Shown here: positions 43,820-52,607 of the stretch, one piece after another
Layout of the letters: every line of letters starts with the position of its first letter
Position numbering within the stretch: the stretch's first letter is position 1
NCBI RefSeq assembly: GCF_947286155.1
Contig: NZ_CAMYPD010000008.1
Span: 1-64,000 of the forward strand
Length of the DNA stretch: 64,000 nt
Source of the DNA: an uncultured Tessaracoccus sp.
GTDB taxonomy: Bacteria; Actinomycetota; Actinomycetes; Propionibacteriales; Propionibacteriaceae
Direction of reading: 5' to 3'
Notes under the pieces: generated by a model
Database searches by the model: none
The model's input: only the letters and a program-made list of their open reading frames with translations
What the model was told of the DNA's origin: nothing
Translations under genes and position numbers: made by a program

Positions 43820-45372
43820 TCCGCTTCATGCGCGATCTCCTGCGCGCCGTCCCCGGCGGACGCGCGCGGTTCGCGCTCGCCACGCTGCTGGCCGCCGCCG
43901 CGTCGGCGTGCTCCGTCGCGCTCATGGGCGTGTCGGCATGGCTGATTTCCCGCGCGGCGGAGTTCCCGCCCGTGCTCTACCTCCAAGCCGCCGCCGTCGG
44001 CGTGCGGGCGTTCGGCATCGGGCGCGGCGCGGCGCGCTACGCAGAACGCCTTGTCGGCCACGACGTGGCGCTCCGCGTCGTGGGCGTGCTGCGCTCCCGC
44101 ACCTACGACAAACTCTCCCGCACCACCCTCATCGGCCGCCGCCAGGGCGACCTCCTCACCCGCGTCGTGCAGGACATCGCCGCCGTCCAAGACGTGGTGG
44201 TCCGCGTCGCACTGCCGGCGCTGTCGGCGTCGCTGGTGATTGTCGCCACGACGGTGTTGCTCGGCAGTTTCAACCCGCTCAGCGCCGCGGTGCTGTTCGT
44301 GACCGCCGTGGTGGCCGGCATCGTGGTGCCCATCCTCGCGCAGCGGATGAGTCACGCGGTCGACCGCGCCGCCGTCGCCACGCGAGGCGAGCTCGCGGAT
44401 GCGACGAGGGAACTCGCGCTGGTCGGGCCGGACCTCCTGGCGAACAACGCCGAAGCGCGCACCGTCGCCGCGATGCTCGACATCGACGACCGCCTCCGCC
44501 GACAGGAGGCGCGCGGCGCCTGGGTGCGTGGGCTCGCCACCGCGGCGCAGATCGTCGCGGCAGGAATCGCCGTCGTCGCGGCACTGTGGATTGGCGGCGA
44601 AGCCGTGGCCGCCGGCACGCTAAAACCGCGCCTACTCGCGGTGCTCGTGCTCACGCCCCTCGCACTGCACGAGGTGTTCCAGGACTTCACGAAGGCCGCG
44701 CAAACCTATACACGCGCCAAGGCCTCCATCGAGCGGGTCCAGCAGGTGCTCGACGCCGAACCCGTCGGCACCGGCGACGTGCTCCCTGGCGACGGCGTGA
44801 AGGTGCAGCTGCGCGACGTCACCGTCGGTTGGCCAGGCGGCGAGCCGGTGCTCGAGCACCTCGACCTCACCGTCGAACCTGGGGAGAAGGTGGCGCTAGT
44901 CGGGCCGTCGGGCGTGGGCAAGACCACCGTCGCGGCCACACTCATGGGCCTGATCCCGCCACTCGCGGGCGAGGTGGAACGCGCCGGCCGCGTCGGATAT
45001 CTCGCGCAAGACGCGCACATCTTCGCCACCACCGTCGCGGAGAACGTGCGCATCGGCAACAAGGACGCCACCGACGACGACGTGCGCCTGGCGCTGCAGC
45101 GGGCGGGATTGCGGCTCGACCCGGAGCGCGTCGTCGGCGAGGGGGGATCCACGTTGTCAGGGGGCGAGCGACGGCGCCTCGCCCTCGCCCGAGTGCTGGC
45201 CGCCGAACGCGATCTCATCATCCTCGACGAGCCCACCGAGCACCTCGACCACGACACCGCAGCGCACCTCATGACCGACGTGTGGGAGGCCGCCGCTGGA
45301 CACCCCGTGCTCGTCATCACCCACGACGAGGACGTCATGCGCGCCTGCGACCGCGTCGTGCGGCTGCCGTAG
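43816..45372 (+). CDS. cydC: Heterodimeric ABC exporter subunit CydC
   Basis: 518 residues from ATG 43816. Starts MIRFMRDLLRAVPGGRARFA, then six membrane segments (VALMGVSAWLISRAAEFPPV is a CydC signature), Walker A GPSGVGKTTVAATLMG, signature LSGGERRRLALARVL, Walker B LIILDEPTEHLDHD. Completes the CydDC pair. The stop precedes duplicated operator-like boxes of the hipBA region. Confidence 0.93.
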   Translation: MIRFMRDLLRAVPGGRARFALATLLAAAASACSVALMGVSAWLISRAAEFPPVLYLQAAAVGVRAFGIGRGAARYAERLVGHDVALRVVGVLRSRTYDKLSRTTLIGRRQGDLLTRVVQDIAAVQDVVVRVALPALSASLVIVATTVLLGSFNPLSAAVLFVTAVVAGIVVPILAQRMSHAVDRAAVATRGELADATRELALVGPDLLANNAEARTVAAMLDIDDRLRRQEARGAWVRGLATAAQIVAAGIAVVAALWIGGEAVAAGTLKPRLLAVLVLTPLALHEVFQDFTKAAQTYTRAKASIERVQQVLDAEPVGTGDVLPGDGVKVQLRDVTVGWPGGEPVLEHLDLTVEPGEKVALVGPSGVGKTTVAATLMGLIPPLAGEVERAGRVGYLAQDAHIFATTVAENVRIGNKDATDDDVRLALQRAGLRLDPERVVGEGGSTLSGGERRRLALARVLAAERDLIILDEPTEHLDHDTAAHLMTDVWEAAAGHPVLVITHDEDVMRACDRVVRLP

Positions 45373-45379
45373 CCCCGCC

Positions 45380-45454
45380 GGCACGAACATGCCGATATGC
45401 GCACCGACGCGGGTGCAACTCGCCATAAACCCCCATAACCGGCACGAGCGTGCC
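45380..45454. promoter_or_regulatory. Duplicated palindromic boxes upstream of hipBA
   Basis: GGCACGAACATGCC (45380-45393) and GGCACGAGCGTGCC (45441-45454) share GGCACGA-C-TGCC, 61 bp apart. A further CCGGCACGTTCG lies at about 45500. HipB autoregulates through such repeated sites. The classical TATCC-N8-GGATA site is not present. Confidence 0.45.
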
Positions 45455-45528
45455 TATTTGGCTTGCGTCGCACCGCTGCAGCCTTCAGAATGGGAGAAAC
45501 CGGCACGTTCGAACCGATAGGAGCACGC

Positions 45529-45723
45529 ATGGATTTGGGCGCCACCGTGCGCGAGCGCAGAAAGGATCTGCGCCTCACGCAGCAGCAGCTCGCCGACCTC
45601 GCCGGCACCTCAGAGCGCTTCGTCCGCGCGCTCGAACACGGCAAGCCGACGGTGCAGCTGAACCACGTCGTCGCGGTCCTCGACGCACTCGGGCTCGAGC
45701 TTCACGCAGAGGTCCGACGATGA
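45529..45723 (+). CDS. hipB: HipB-type antitoxin
   Basis: 64 residues from ATG 45529. An HTH-XRE domain: LGATVRERRKDLRLTQQQLA then DLAGTSERFVRALEHGKPTV. It is slightly short, with no long C-terminal tail. Overlaps hipA by 4 bp (ATGA). Confidence 0.9.
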   Translation: MDLGATVRERRKDLRLTQQQLADLAGTSERFVRALEHGKPTVQLNHVVAVLDALGLELHAEVRR

Positions 45724-46883
45724 ACCTCACCGAAGTCGAGCGCGCAATCGTGCGTAAGGCGGGACGCGTCGCGGCAACCCTGACCCGTGACAGCGACGGT
45801 GTGACCTTCGCGTATGTCGACGGGTACGCGGGCCCGCCCGTCGCAACGACGCTCCCCGTGGACGCGCCACCCGTTGTGACGCAGCCAGGGCAGCTTCCAG
45901 CATTCTTCACGGGGCTACTCCCCGAGGGCCGCCGACTCACAGCATTGCGCCAGAGCGTAAAAACCAGCGTTGACGACGAGTTTTCCCTACTGCTGGCGGT
46001 CGGAGGCAACACCGTTGGCGACGTCACCGTACTGCCCGACGGCACCGACCCCACGCCCATCCCCGCGCTCATCAGCGGCGACGAAATCAACTTCGCAGAG
46101 CTGAGAGAGCGCACCGGCCTCGTGGAGCGCACGGGCCTCGCCGGCGCCCAAGACAAGGCCTCGGGGGCCATGATGTCGCTCCCCGTGAAGCTTGGCGGCA
46201 CGGACGCGATCGTCAAGCTCGATCCCCCTGAGTATCCGCTGGCTACGGTCAACGAGCACTTCTTCCTGAAGCTTGCCCGTGGCCTGCGGCAGCCCGTCGC
46301 GCGCAGCGAGCTGATCACCGACGTCAACGGTGAAACAGGCCTCGTCGTCCGGCGCTTCGACCGCGTGCCTGAGCCACTGGCCGTCGAGGACGCCTGCCAG
46401 CTGGCGGGCCGGTATCCCGCCGACAAGTACCGCATGACCGCCGCCGATGTCATCAATGTCGTCGCAGAGGTGTGCCCCGCTCGACTCGTCGCGATGCAGG
46501 CCGTCTTTCAGCAGTTCGTGTTCGCGTGGCTCACCGGCAATGGCGATCTCCACGCGAAGAACGTGTCCGTGCTGCAAACCCACGACGGCGAGTGGCGCGT
46601 CGCGCCCATCTACGACATCCCGTCGACGCTCCCCTATGGCGATCGGACTTCGGCACTCACCGTAGCGGGCGCCCGGGAGAACCTCACGCGACGCACGTTC
46701 CTGCGCCTTGCCGATGAAGTGGGGCTCCCGGAGCGCGCAGCGAGCAGAGCCATCGACGAAGCACTGCGCGCCACGCAGTCGTGTATTGACAGCGTGAGCG
46801 CGGGGACGCTCCCCTACTCGGCGCACGTCGTGCGGCAGTGGACGCGCCAGCTTCGTCGCCGCAGAACTGATTTGGCCGGCTGA
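45720..46883 (+). CDS. hipA: HipA-type serine/threonine kinase toxin
   Basis: 387 residues. N-terminal HipA domain (LPAFFTGLLPEGRRLTALRQ, LLLAVGGNTVGDVTVLPDG), then the kinase: the P-loop region GLAGAQDKASGAM, GLVVRRFDRVPE, and the catalytic core WLTGNGDLHAKNVSVL (Asp and Asn), with metal-binding Asp in APIYDIPST. Full-length and undamaged, though a little shorter than E. coli HipA (440). Characterised HipA phosphorylates glutamyl-tRNA synthetase to induce persistence. Confidence 0.92.
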   Translation: MNLTEVERAIVRKAGRVAATLTRDSDGVTFAYVDGYAGPPVATTLPVDAPPVVTQPGQLPAFFTGLLPEGRRLTALRQSVKTSVDDEFSLLLAVGGNTVGDVTVLPDGTDPTPIPALISGDEINFAELRERTGLVERTGLAGAQDKASGAMMSLPVKLGGTDAIVKLDPPEYPLATVNEHFFLKLARGLRQPVARSELITDVNGETGLVVRRFDRVPEPLAVEDACQLAGRYPADKYRMTAADVINVVAEVCPARLVAMQAVFQQFVFAWLTGNGDLHAKNVSVLQTHDGEWRVAPIYDIPSTLPYGDRTSALTVAGARENLTRRTFLRLADEVGLPERAASRAIDEALRATQSCIDSVSAGTLPYSAHVVRQWTRQLRRRRTDLAG

Positions 46884-46950
46884 GACCCTCAAACCGCACG
46901 GGACCGCGTCGGTCGACTCCCCTGAGGGCGGCGGGCGTTAGGCTGTGGGC

Positions 46951-48222
46951 GTGGATCGACGACTCAGAGTGGCGCAGGTCACTGATAACTACGGCCCCGG
47001 CTCGAACGGGCTCATGGTTGCCGTGCAGCAGCTGGAGGGCAACCTCCTCGACGCTGGGCACGAGGTGATCGTCGTCGCCCCCGCCGCGAAGGGCGTCAAC
47101 CCGCACGCCGGGCGCGCGGGCCGCACCGAGATCCGCCTCCCCAGCGTGCGAGTGCCCCGGATGCCCACCCGCGTCGCCAACGGCCGTCACTTCGAGCGCA
47201 CCATCAAACGTCTCGGAGAGCTCCAGCCCGACGTGCTGCACGTGCACGGCTTCGGCACCGTCGGCGCGCTCGGCATGTGGGCCGCCAAGCAGCTGAACAT
47301 CCCCATGATGCTCACGTGGCACACCGATTTCGACGCCTACGCCGACCATTACTCGTCGGTGCTTCCGCTGCTCACGATGGTGTTGAAGTCGTTTGCGAAG
47401 ATTTCGCACGGCGGCATCATCGACGGCGAAACCATCAAAGCTGCCGAGATCCGCTATGAGGATCGGGGCAAGTCGACGGCGTCACTGCTCGGGCTGTGCG
47501 CCAAGATGCTGGAGTCGGCAGACCTGGTGACCACACCGTCGCCAAAAACCCTCAACCGCTGCCTACAGATTGCCCCTACGGCGAACGTGATTTGCGTGCC
47601 GAACGGCGTCGACCCGCTACCGCCCGGGCCTCCGCCGGCGCCTCGTGGCGACGGGCCCCTCGTGCTGTATGCGGGGCGGATTGCTCCAGAGAAGGGGCTG
47701 CCGCTACTCATCGACGCGTTTGAGCTTGTCGCGGCGCAGCGCCCCGACGCGCAGCTCATGGTGGTGGGCGACTGGCAGCGTTACCCGAAGATCAAGAAGG
47801 CGCTCGCCGCCGCGCGCGACCGCGGACACTGCGTGCTGCCCGGCGAGCAGCCACGCGATGCGCTCGGCGCGTTCTACGGCATGGCTGACGTGTTCGCATT
47901 CCCTAGTCAGACGGACACCCAGGCGCTTGTGCTCCACGAGGCCGCGCTGGCCGGCCTACCGCTCGTCGCCGTCGACCACGAACTGCAGCTGGTCCTCGAA
48001 CCCGGCATCAACGGCGAGCTCGCCCGTCCGACGCCAGCTTCCTTCGCTGCCGCCATCATGCGAGTAATTCAGAAGCTTGACGACCCCGCTTGGAAAGCGC
48101 AGGCGTCGCGACGCTCCGTCGAGCTGGCCAGCCAGTGGACGATCCAGTCGCAGGCCGACGAGATGTTGCGGCTCTACGCCGACGTCGCAGCCGGCCGAGC
48201 GCGAACGTCGACGAAGGCCTGA
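46951..48222 (+). CDS. GT4-family glycosyltransferase
   Basis: 423 residues from GTG 46951; GTG 46945 is an alternative. Two Rossmann domains: LRVAQVTDNYGPGSNGLMVA (nucleotide-free N-half) and LVLYAGRIAPEKGLPLLIDA with FPSQTDTQALVLHEAALAGL, the GT4 E-x7-E donor site (Glu in LHEAALAG). HTDFDAYADHYSSVLP is typical of lipid glucosyl/mannosyl transferases such as PimB-like enzymes. Likely adds a sugar to a membrane lipid or glycan; the acceptor is unknown. Confidence 0.85.
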   Translation: MDRRLRVAQVTDNYGPGSNGLMVAVQQLEGNLLDAGHEVIVVAPAAKGVNPHAGRAGRTEIRLPSVRVPRMPTRVANGRHFERTIKRLGELQPDVLHVHGFGTVGALGMWAAKQLNIPMMLTWHTDFDAYADHYSSVLPLLTMVLKSFAKISHGGIIDGETIKAAEIRYEDRGKSTASLLGLCAKMLESADLVTTPSPKTLNRCLQIAPTANVICVPNGVDPLPPGPPPAPRGDGPLVLYAGRIAPEKGLPLLIDAFELVAAQRPDAQLMVVGDWQRYPKIKKALAAARDRGHCVLPGEQPRDALGAFYGMADVFAFPSQTDTQALVLHEAALAGLPLVAVDHELQLVLEPGINGELARPTPASFAAAIMRVIQKLDDPAWKAQASRRSVELASQWTIQSQADEMLRLYADVAAGRARTSTKA

Positions 48223-48224
48223 AG

Positions 48225-48270
48225 ATAGATCAAGTTGGTGGCTCGTCTACCCGCCACGAACTTGATCTAT
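48225..48270. terminator. Long hairpin, family F (46 bp)
   Basis: ATAGATCAAGTTGGTGG (48225-48241) pairs with CCACGAACTTGATCTAT (48254-48270) except for one mismatch. Starts 2 bp after the glycosyltransferase stop. The rest of the gap to 48342 shows only a promoter-like stretch for the GntR gene. Confidence 0.75.
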
Positions 48271-48342
48271 GTTTACCTGCCGGGGCGGTCAACGCCACTG
48301 GGAACGGTCAATAGCGACGCCCGACCACACTAAGATGATGAG

Positions 48343-49056
48343 GTGCCCTCTAAGCATCCCGAGTTATCGAAACGCATCTCGCACAAGACCTTGCCGGATA
48401 GCGTGTATGAAGTGCTCTTCGAGGAACTCTCGATGGGCAAGTGGGAAGCAGGCACGCCCCTGTCAATCGATGGATTGGCGTCGTTTCTCGGCGTGTCACC
48501 TACGCCTGTTCGTGAGGCGCTTGCCAGATTGGAAGCGACAGGTCTCGTCCGACGAGAGGCTCGACGCGGTTACCGCGTCTCACCCCCTATGTCTCGCGCG
48601 CAGGTGATCGAGCTCGTAGACGCCCGCCTGGTCTTAGAGACTGGGTCCATTGAACGAGCAATGAGGCATCAACCAGAGCTGGTTGCAGACCTGCATACGG
48701 CTTACGAAGCGCACGTAGCTGCTGTGCATCGCCTAGCTGAGACTGACGAGAGTAGCGAAAGAGAAGCGCTCGCGCGCTATTTCGCTGCAGATTGGTCGTT
48801 CCACTCTGCCATTCTGAAGCACTGCGATAACCGCTACTTGGAGCTGCTCGTCGAATCGCTCGGTTTCCGTGCTCACCGAATGAGGCAAGCTATCGGATCA
48901 GGCGTAACTGATGCTTCTGTTGCGTTGAAGGAGCATAAGGAGATCCTCGATGCTGTGGCTTCGGGTAAGGCCGATGCAGCCGTTGACGCCATGAGCGCTC
49001 ACCTTCATCGGCTTCTGGACCGAGTTAAGGATGAACCTGACCCGCCCCAGCACTAG
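48343..49056 (+). CDS. GntR-family regulator, FCD domain
   Basis: 237 residues starting at GTG 48343. Winged helix (LSIDGLASFLGVSPTPVREA then LARLEATGLVRREARRGYRV) and an FCD ligand-binding domain (IELVDARLVLETGSIERAMR, FHSAILKHCDNRYLELLVES, KEHKEILDAVASGKADAAVD). FCD regulators sense sugar acids or their phosphates and control adjacent catabolic operons. Here it heads the tetrulose cluster; a palindrome at 55324-55347 upstream of the kinase is a candidate target. Confidence 0.9.
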   Translation: MPSKHPELSKRISHKTLPDSVYEVLFEELSMGKWEAGTPLSIDGLASFLGVSPTPVREALARLEATGLVRREARRGYRVSPPMSRAQVIELVDARLVLETGSIERAMRHQPELVADLHTAYEAHVAAVHRLAETDESSEREALARYFAADWSFHSAILKHCDNRYLELLVESLGFRAHRMRQAIGSGVTDASVALKEHKEILDAVASGKADAAVDAMSAHLHRLLDRVKDEPDPPQH

Positions 49057-49114
49057 AGACGCATTTTGTTACACGTAGGATTGGCTTCGGAAGAAACAAG
49101 ACCAAGGGAGAATC

Positions 49115-49555
49115 ATGAAACTCGCTTTCGGCAGTGACCCCAATGCGACGGAGTTCAAAACTGCGCTGATGAAGCGCGCGGAAGAACTCGGTCACGAGAC
49201 CACGGATCTCGGCGCGGATGACCCCATCTACGCCAACGTCGCTGTGGACGTCGCAAACCGCGTCGTCGCAGGTGACTTTGATCGCGGCATCGTGGTCTGC
49301 GGCACTGGCATCGGCGTCTCGATTGCAGCAAACAAGGTTCCCGGCGCCTACTGCGCCTGCGTGACCGACGTGTACCAGGCCCAGCGCGCTACCTTGAGCA
49401 ACAATGCCAACATGCTCGCCATGGGCGCGCAGGTGATCGGCATCGAGACAGCGAAGGTGCTGCTTGAAAACTATCTGGCCAATGAATTCGACGAAGGCTC
49501 CCGCAGCGCACCTAAGGTGGCTCGCATTAAGGAGTACGAATCGAAGGGCTGCTGA
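49115..49555 (+). CDS. RpiB/LacB-type sugar-phosphate isomerase (EryI/DerI-like)
   Basis: 146 residues. MKLAFGSDPNATEFKTALMK opens the fold; the active-site Cys is in RGIVVCGTGIGVSIAANKVP, and NNANMLAMGAQVIGIETAKV follows. Such enzymes interconvert aldose and ketose phosphates. RpiB acts on ribose-5-P; the EryI/DerI relatives convert D-erythrulose-4-P to D-erythrose-4-P. The neighbouring TIM and DhaK genes favour the four-carbon role, by inference. Ends 1 bp before the TIM gene. Confidence 0.85.
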   Translation: MKLAFGSDPNATEFKTALMKRAEELGHETTDLGADDPIYANVAVDVANRVVAGDFDRGIVVCGTGIGVSIAANKVPGAYCACVTDVYQAQRATLSNNANMLAMGAQVIGIETAKVLLENYLANEFDEGSRSAPKVARIKEYESKGC

Positions 49556-49556
49556 T

Positions 49557-50318
49557 ATGTCGCGTAACAGCTCACGGAAGCCAATCACTGCGGTCAGCCT
49601 GAAGATGTATTTCGAGCGTGAGCGCACGCTCGAGTACGTCAACGCACTGACTTCCCTCGTACGGGCTGAGCAAAGCCTTACCGACGAGGTAACGCTCGCA
49701 GTCCTGCCTGATTTTCTCACGATGGCTGCAGTGGCAGAACCGATAGCCGCTGCGGGCATGATGCTCGGGGCTCAGAACCTTGCTCCCGAAGACCGAGGTG
49801 CTTTTACGGGTGAGGTGTCCGGAGCGGACCTATACGCGTTAGGCGCCCGCGTCGTCGAGATTGGGCATGCAGAGCGAAGAACCATTTTCGCGGAGAGCGA
49901 CGCAATGGTGGCCCAAAAGGTCGCCACGGCGACGAAAGTGGGCCTCACGCCGCTGCTGTGCATCGGAGAACCCAAGCAAACCAACCCTGACGACGCTGCC
50001 AAGCTTTGCGTCGAGCAGATCCGCAGTGCCCTTCACGATGCCACGCCCAACGAGATCTGGCTCGCATACGAACCCTACTGGGCCATTGGAGCAGCCAAGC
50101 CTGCAGAACCTGAGTATGTTTCGGCAGTCTGTGATGCCATGCGAGATCAACTCCAGGATATGCCCGGAATCTCAATCCTTTACGGCGGATCGGCTGGAAC
50201 TGGTCTTATCCAAGAGTTGTCAGAGAGCATCGATGGTCTGTTCCTTGGCCGCTTTGCACACGATCCAGAGGCTTTCGTAGCCGTAGCCAAAGAGACACAC
50301 GAGCGTCATCGAAAGTAA
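49557..50318 (+). CDS. Triosephosphate-isomerase-like protein (EryH/LerI-like)
   Basis: 253 residues from ATG 49557. TIM-barrel with catalytic lysine in AVSLKMYFERE, histidine in VVEIGHAERRTIF (canonical TIM has GHSERR), glutamate in WLAYEPYWAIGAAKP, and GGSAGTGLIQEL for phosphate. The Ala for Ser change and S-L-K in place of N-W-K are typical of the erythritol/erythrulose branch, where EryH or LerI acts on L-erythrulose-1-P. A second TIM for a catabolic pathway is therefore more likely than the glycolytic enzyme. Confidence 0.82.
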   Translation: MSRNSSRKPITAVSLKMYFERERTLEYVNALTSLVRAEQSLTDEVTLAVLPDFLTMAAVAEPIAAAGMMLGAQNLAPEDRGAFTGEVSGADLYALGARVVEIGHAERRTIFAESDAMVAQKVATATKVGLTPLLCIGEPKQTNPDDAAKLCVEQIRSALHDATPNEIWLAYEPYWAIGAAKPAEPEYVSAVCDAMRDQLQDMPGISILYGGSAGTGLIQELSESIDGLFLGRFAHDPEAFVAVAKETHERHRK

Positions 50319-50369
50319 GATTTCTCGTTTGGTGCGCAGCCGCTCGGTTACGCACCAAACCAGAAATCT
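50318..50369. terminator. Long hairpin, family G (52 bp), between convergent operons
   Basis: AGATTTCTCGTTTGGTGCG (50318-50336) and CGCACCAAACCAGAAATCT (50351-50369), one mismatch, 14-nt loop. It overlaps the last base of the TIM stop codon and ends 5 bp from the GntP stop, so it terminates both transcripts. Confidence 0.8.
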
Positions 50370-50374
50370 GCGTC

Positions 50375-51748
50375 TTAGAGCGGGATGACCAGGGCGCCAA
50401 TGAGGGCTTGCGTGAAAATAAGCACAGCCGAAATGAAGGACCCAAGGGTATACGTTTTCAATCCGCCCGTCACAGTCAAGCCGGACATATTCGTTGCTAC
50501 CCAGAACCCAGAGTCGTTGACGTGACCGATCGAGTTCCCACCCGATAGGCAAGCGAGAGCAATCCATACGGGATGAATGCCAACGGCTGGCGCGACGGTC
50601 GCCATGATCGTCATGGACGTCATACCGGCAACTGTTCCTGAGCCCTGCGCGACTCGGAAAATCATACCGATAGTGAAGGCAAGAAACATCGCTCCGATCA
50701 CCGATGTGTCTCCCTCTGTGGAGAGAAGAGCCACGATGCTGTCACCAACGCCCGCAGCAGAAATCACCGAAGCGAAAGCACCGCCGGCGCCTGTAATCAG
50801 TAAGACAACACCTGCAGCCTTAAGCCCTTCGCCGGCAGACTGTTCGAGTTTGTCCCGGCCTATGTAGGCCGCAGAAATCGCGTACGCTCCGAGGGTTCCG
50901 AGAAGCATAGCGATAGTTTTTTCACCCAAGAATGCTGACCAAACCGGCGCCTCTTCAAACAGAGCGTTTCCGACCGTCCCACTAAGGATGCAGATGATTG
51001 GGATCACGATAGGAACCAAGGCTAGCAAAAGAGGGGGCTTTGGCTTATCTTCCGCGAGGACCTGCTCCCTCTTCGCGAGAAGCTCTTCAGTCACCTGGGA
51101 CGCATGGTTTACATCTTTTTCATCATTCCAAATATTGAATTTATCATGAATCCATTGATACACGAGGATCGATAGGATGACTGTGACCAAACCTACGATG
51201 AGACCGACACCCAGCATCACACCCAAATCGAATCCAAATATATCGGCAGCGGCGAGCGGGTTTGGAGTAGGCGGGACGACACAATGCGCCGTCGTCGCAC
51301 CAATTGTAAGGAAGCCTGTCACATAGGCCATCTTCATATTGACCTTGGCAGCAATAGTGATTCCGATAGGAATCAAGATAACGAACGTGACATCGAAAAA
51401 CACAGGGATCGATAGGACGAATCCCGCCAAGGCTACGGCCCACATAGCACGTCGCTCAGGAAAGGCCGACATGATTTTATCCGCGATGACCTGAGCTCCA
51501 CCGCTATCAGAAAGCAGCTGACCAAGGATAATACCAAATCCAATAGGCAACCCGATTCCAGCCATCATATTTCCAAAGCCGCTAGTCGCCGTCGATACAG
51601 CATCCATTATTGGCATACCGGTAGCAATACCGAGATACAAGGTTGCAATAATCATCGCGACTGCAGCATTCAACTTGAAAAAGATGATCCCCGCCAGGAT
51701 GATCGCAATGGCGATCACCAGGTGAAGAATCAATAGTGCAGCAGACAT
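50375..51748 (-). CDS. GntP-family gluconate-type permease
   Basis: 457 residues, about 12 membrane segments. MSAALLILHLVIAIAIILAG, IGLPIGFGIILGQLLSDSGG, VVPPTPNPLAAADIFG and GNSIGHVNDSGFWVATNMSG are GntP landmarks. Members import gluconate or other sugar acids with protons. It is codon- and base-atypical: more AT-rich than the flanking genes. In a tetrulose/tetronate cluster it would be the uptake system for the sugar acid or polyol precursor. Confidence 0.88.
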   Translation of the reverse strand: MSAALLILHLVIAIAIILAGIIFFKLNAAVAMIIATLYLGIATGMPIMDAVSTATSGFGNMMAGIGLPIGFGIILGQLLSDSGGAQVIADKIMSAFPERRAMWAVALAGFVLSIPVFFDVTFVILIPIGITIAAKVNMKMAYVTGFLTIGATTAHCVVPPTPNPLAAADIFGFDLGVMLGVGLIVGLVTVILSILVYQWIHDKFNIWNDEKDVNHASQVTEELLAKREQVLAEDKPKPPLLLALVPIVIPIICILSGTVGNALFEEAPVWSAFLGEKTIAMLLGTLGAYAISAAYIGRDKLEQSAGEGLKAAGVVLLITGAGGAFASVISAAGVGDSIVALLSTEGDTSVIGAMFLAFTIGMIFRVAQGSGTVAGMTSMTIMATVAPAVGIHPVWIALACLSGGNSIGHVNDSGFWVATNMSGLTVTGGLKTYTLGSFISAVLIFTQALIGALVIPL

Positions 51749-51791
51749 AAATTTCCCTTATCGTCGTCATTGACTAAGTTGGGCGTAGAAT

Positions 51792-52559
51792 TCAACGCAT
51801 GTGCTTTCCGCCATCGGCGTTTAGAACAGTGCCATTTACAAACGAGGAGTCCTCCGATACGAGGAAAGAGCAAACGGAGGCGATCTCCTCAGGTTGCCCG
51901 ACACGCTGCAGCGGAATGTTCGAAGACATTGTCGCCTTACGATCATCGGTGAGCTTGCCACCCATAATTTCGGTATCAATCGGCCCTGGGGCGATGACAT
52001 TAACTGTGACCCCCGACGGGCCAAATTCTCGAGCGCCACCCCGGGTCAATCCTATAATTCCAGCCTTTGCTCCCGCGTAAATTCCCTTTGAGAAGGTCCC
52101 TCCACCATCGAAGGCGGTGATAGAAGAGAAGTTGACGATTCTACCAATACCATGTTGCTTCATACGGGCGAAGGCGTGGCGCATCATCAAGAATGTACCT
52201 CGGCAATTCACTGCAAAGACCTTGTCAAAGTCAGCCACAGAGATATCCAGCAGCGTCTCAGGGCACGCGATACCTGCAGGGTTCACAAGCGCAACTAGCT
52301 GAGGAAGCTCCGTATCAACCTTTTCAAAAGCGGCGACCACCGATGCCTCGTCGGCGACATCGAGGTGCAAGCCTACAATCTTGCGTTTGGGGAATTCGCC
52401 TCTCACTTCTTCGACGAAACTATCAACGTTGTCGAATTGAATATCACCCACAGCAACGTCAAATCCATCTTCTAGCAGTCGTCGAGCAATACGACGACCA
52501 ATACCAGAAGGGGCACCTACACCCGTGACGACGGCAGCCCGCTCTTCAGGGAAAATCAT
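51792..52559 (-). CDS. Short-chain dehydrogenase/reductase
   Basis: 255 residues from ATG 52559, placed by the AGGAG Shine-Dalgarno just upstream (another ATG is at 52577). Rossmann loop TGVGAPSGIGRRIARRLLED, NPAGIACPET (usually N-N-A-G, here NPAG), the catalytic Ser/Tyr/Lys in NFSSITAF and YAGAKAGIIG, and the tail VNGTVLNADGGKHM. In the cluster it probably oxidises a tetritol to a tetrulose (as DthD does in M. smegmatis), by inference. Confidence 0.87.
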   Translation of the reverse strand: MIFPEERAAVVTGVGAPSGIGRRIARRLLEDGFDVAVGDIQFDNVDSFVEEVRGEFPKRKIVGLHLDVADEASVVAAFEKVDTELPQLVALVNPAGIACPETLLDISVADFDKVFAVNCRGTFLMMRHAFARMKQHGIGRIVNFSSITAFDGGGTFSKGIYAGAKAGIIGLTRGGAREFGPSGVTVNVIAPGPIDTEIMGGKLTDDRKATMSSNIPLQRVGQPEEIASVCSFLVSEDSSFVNGTVLNADGGKHMR

Positions 52560-52607
52560 TTCATCGCTCCTATACATTTCTCCAGAAATAATTCGTTATT
52601 ACAAAAT

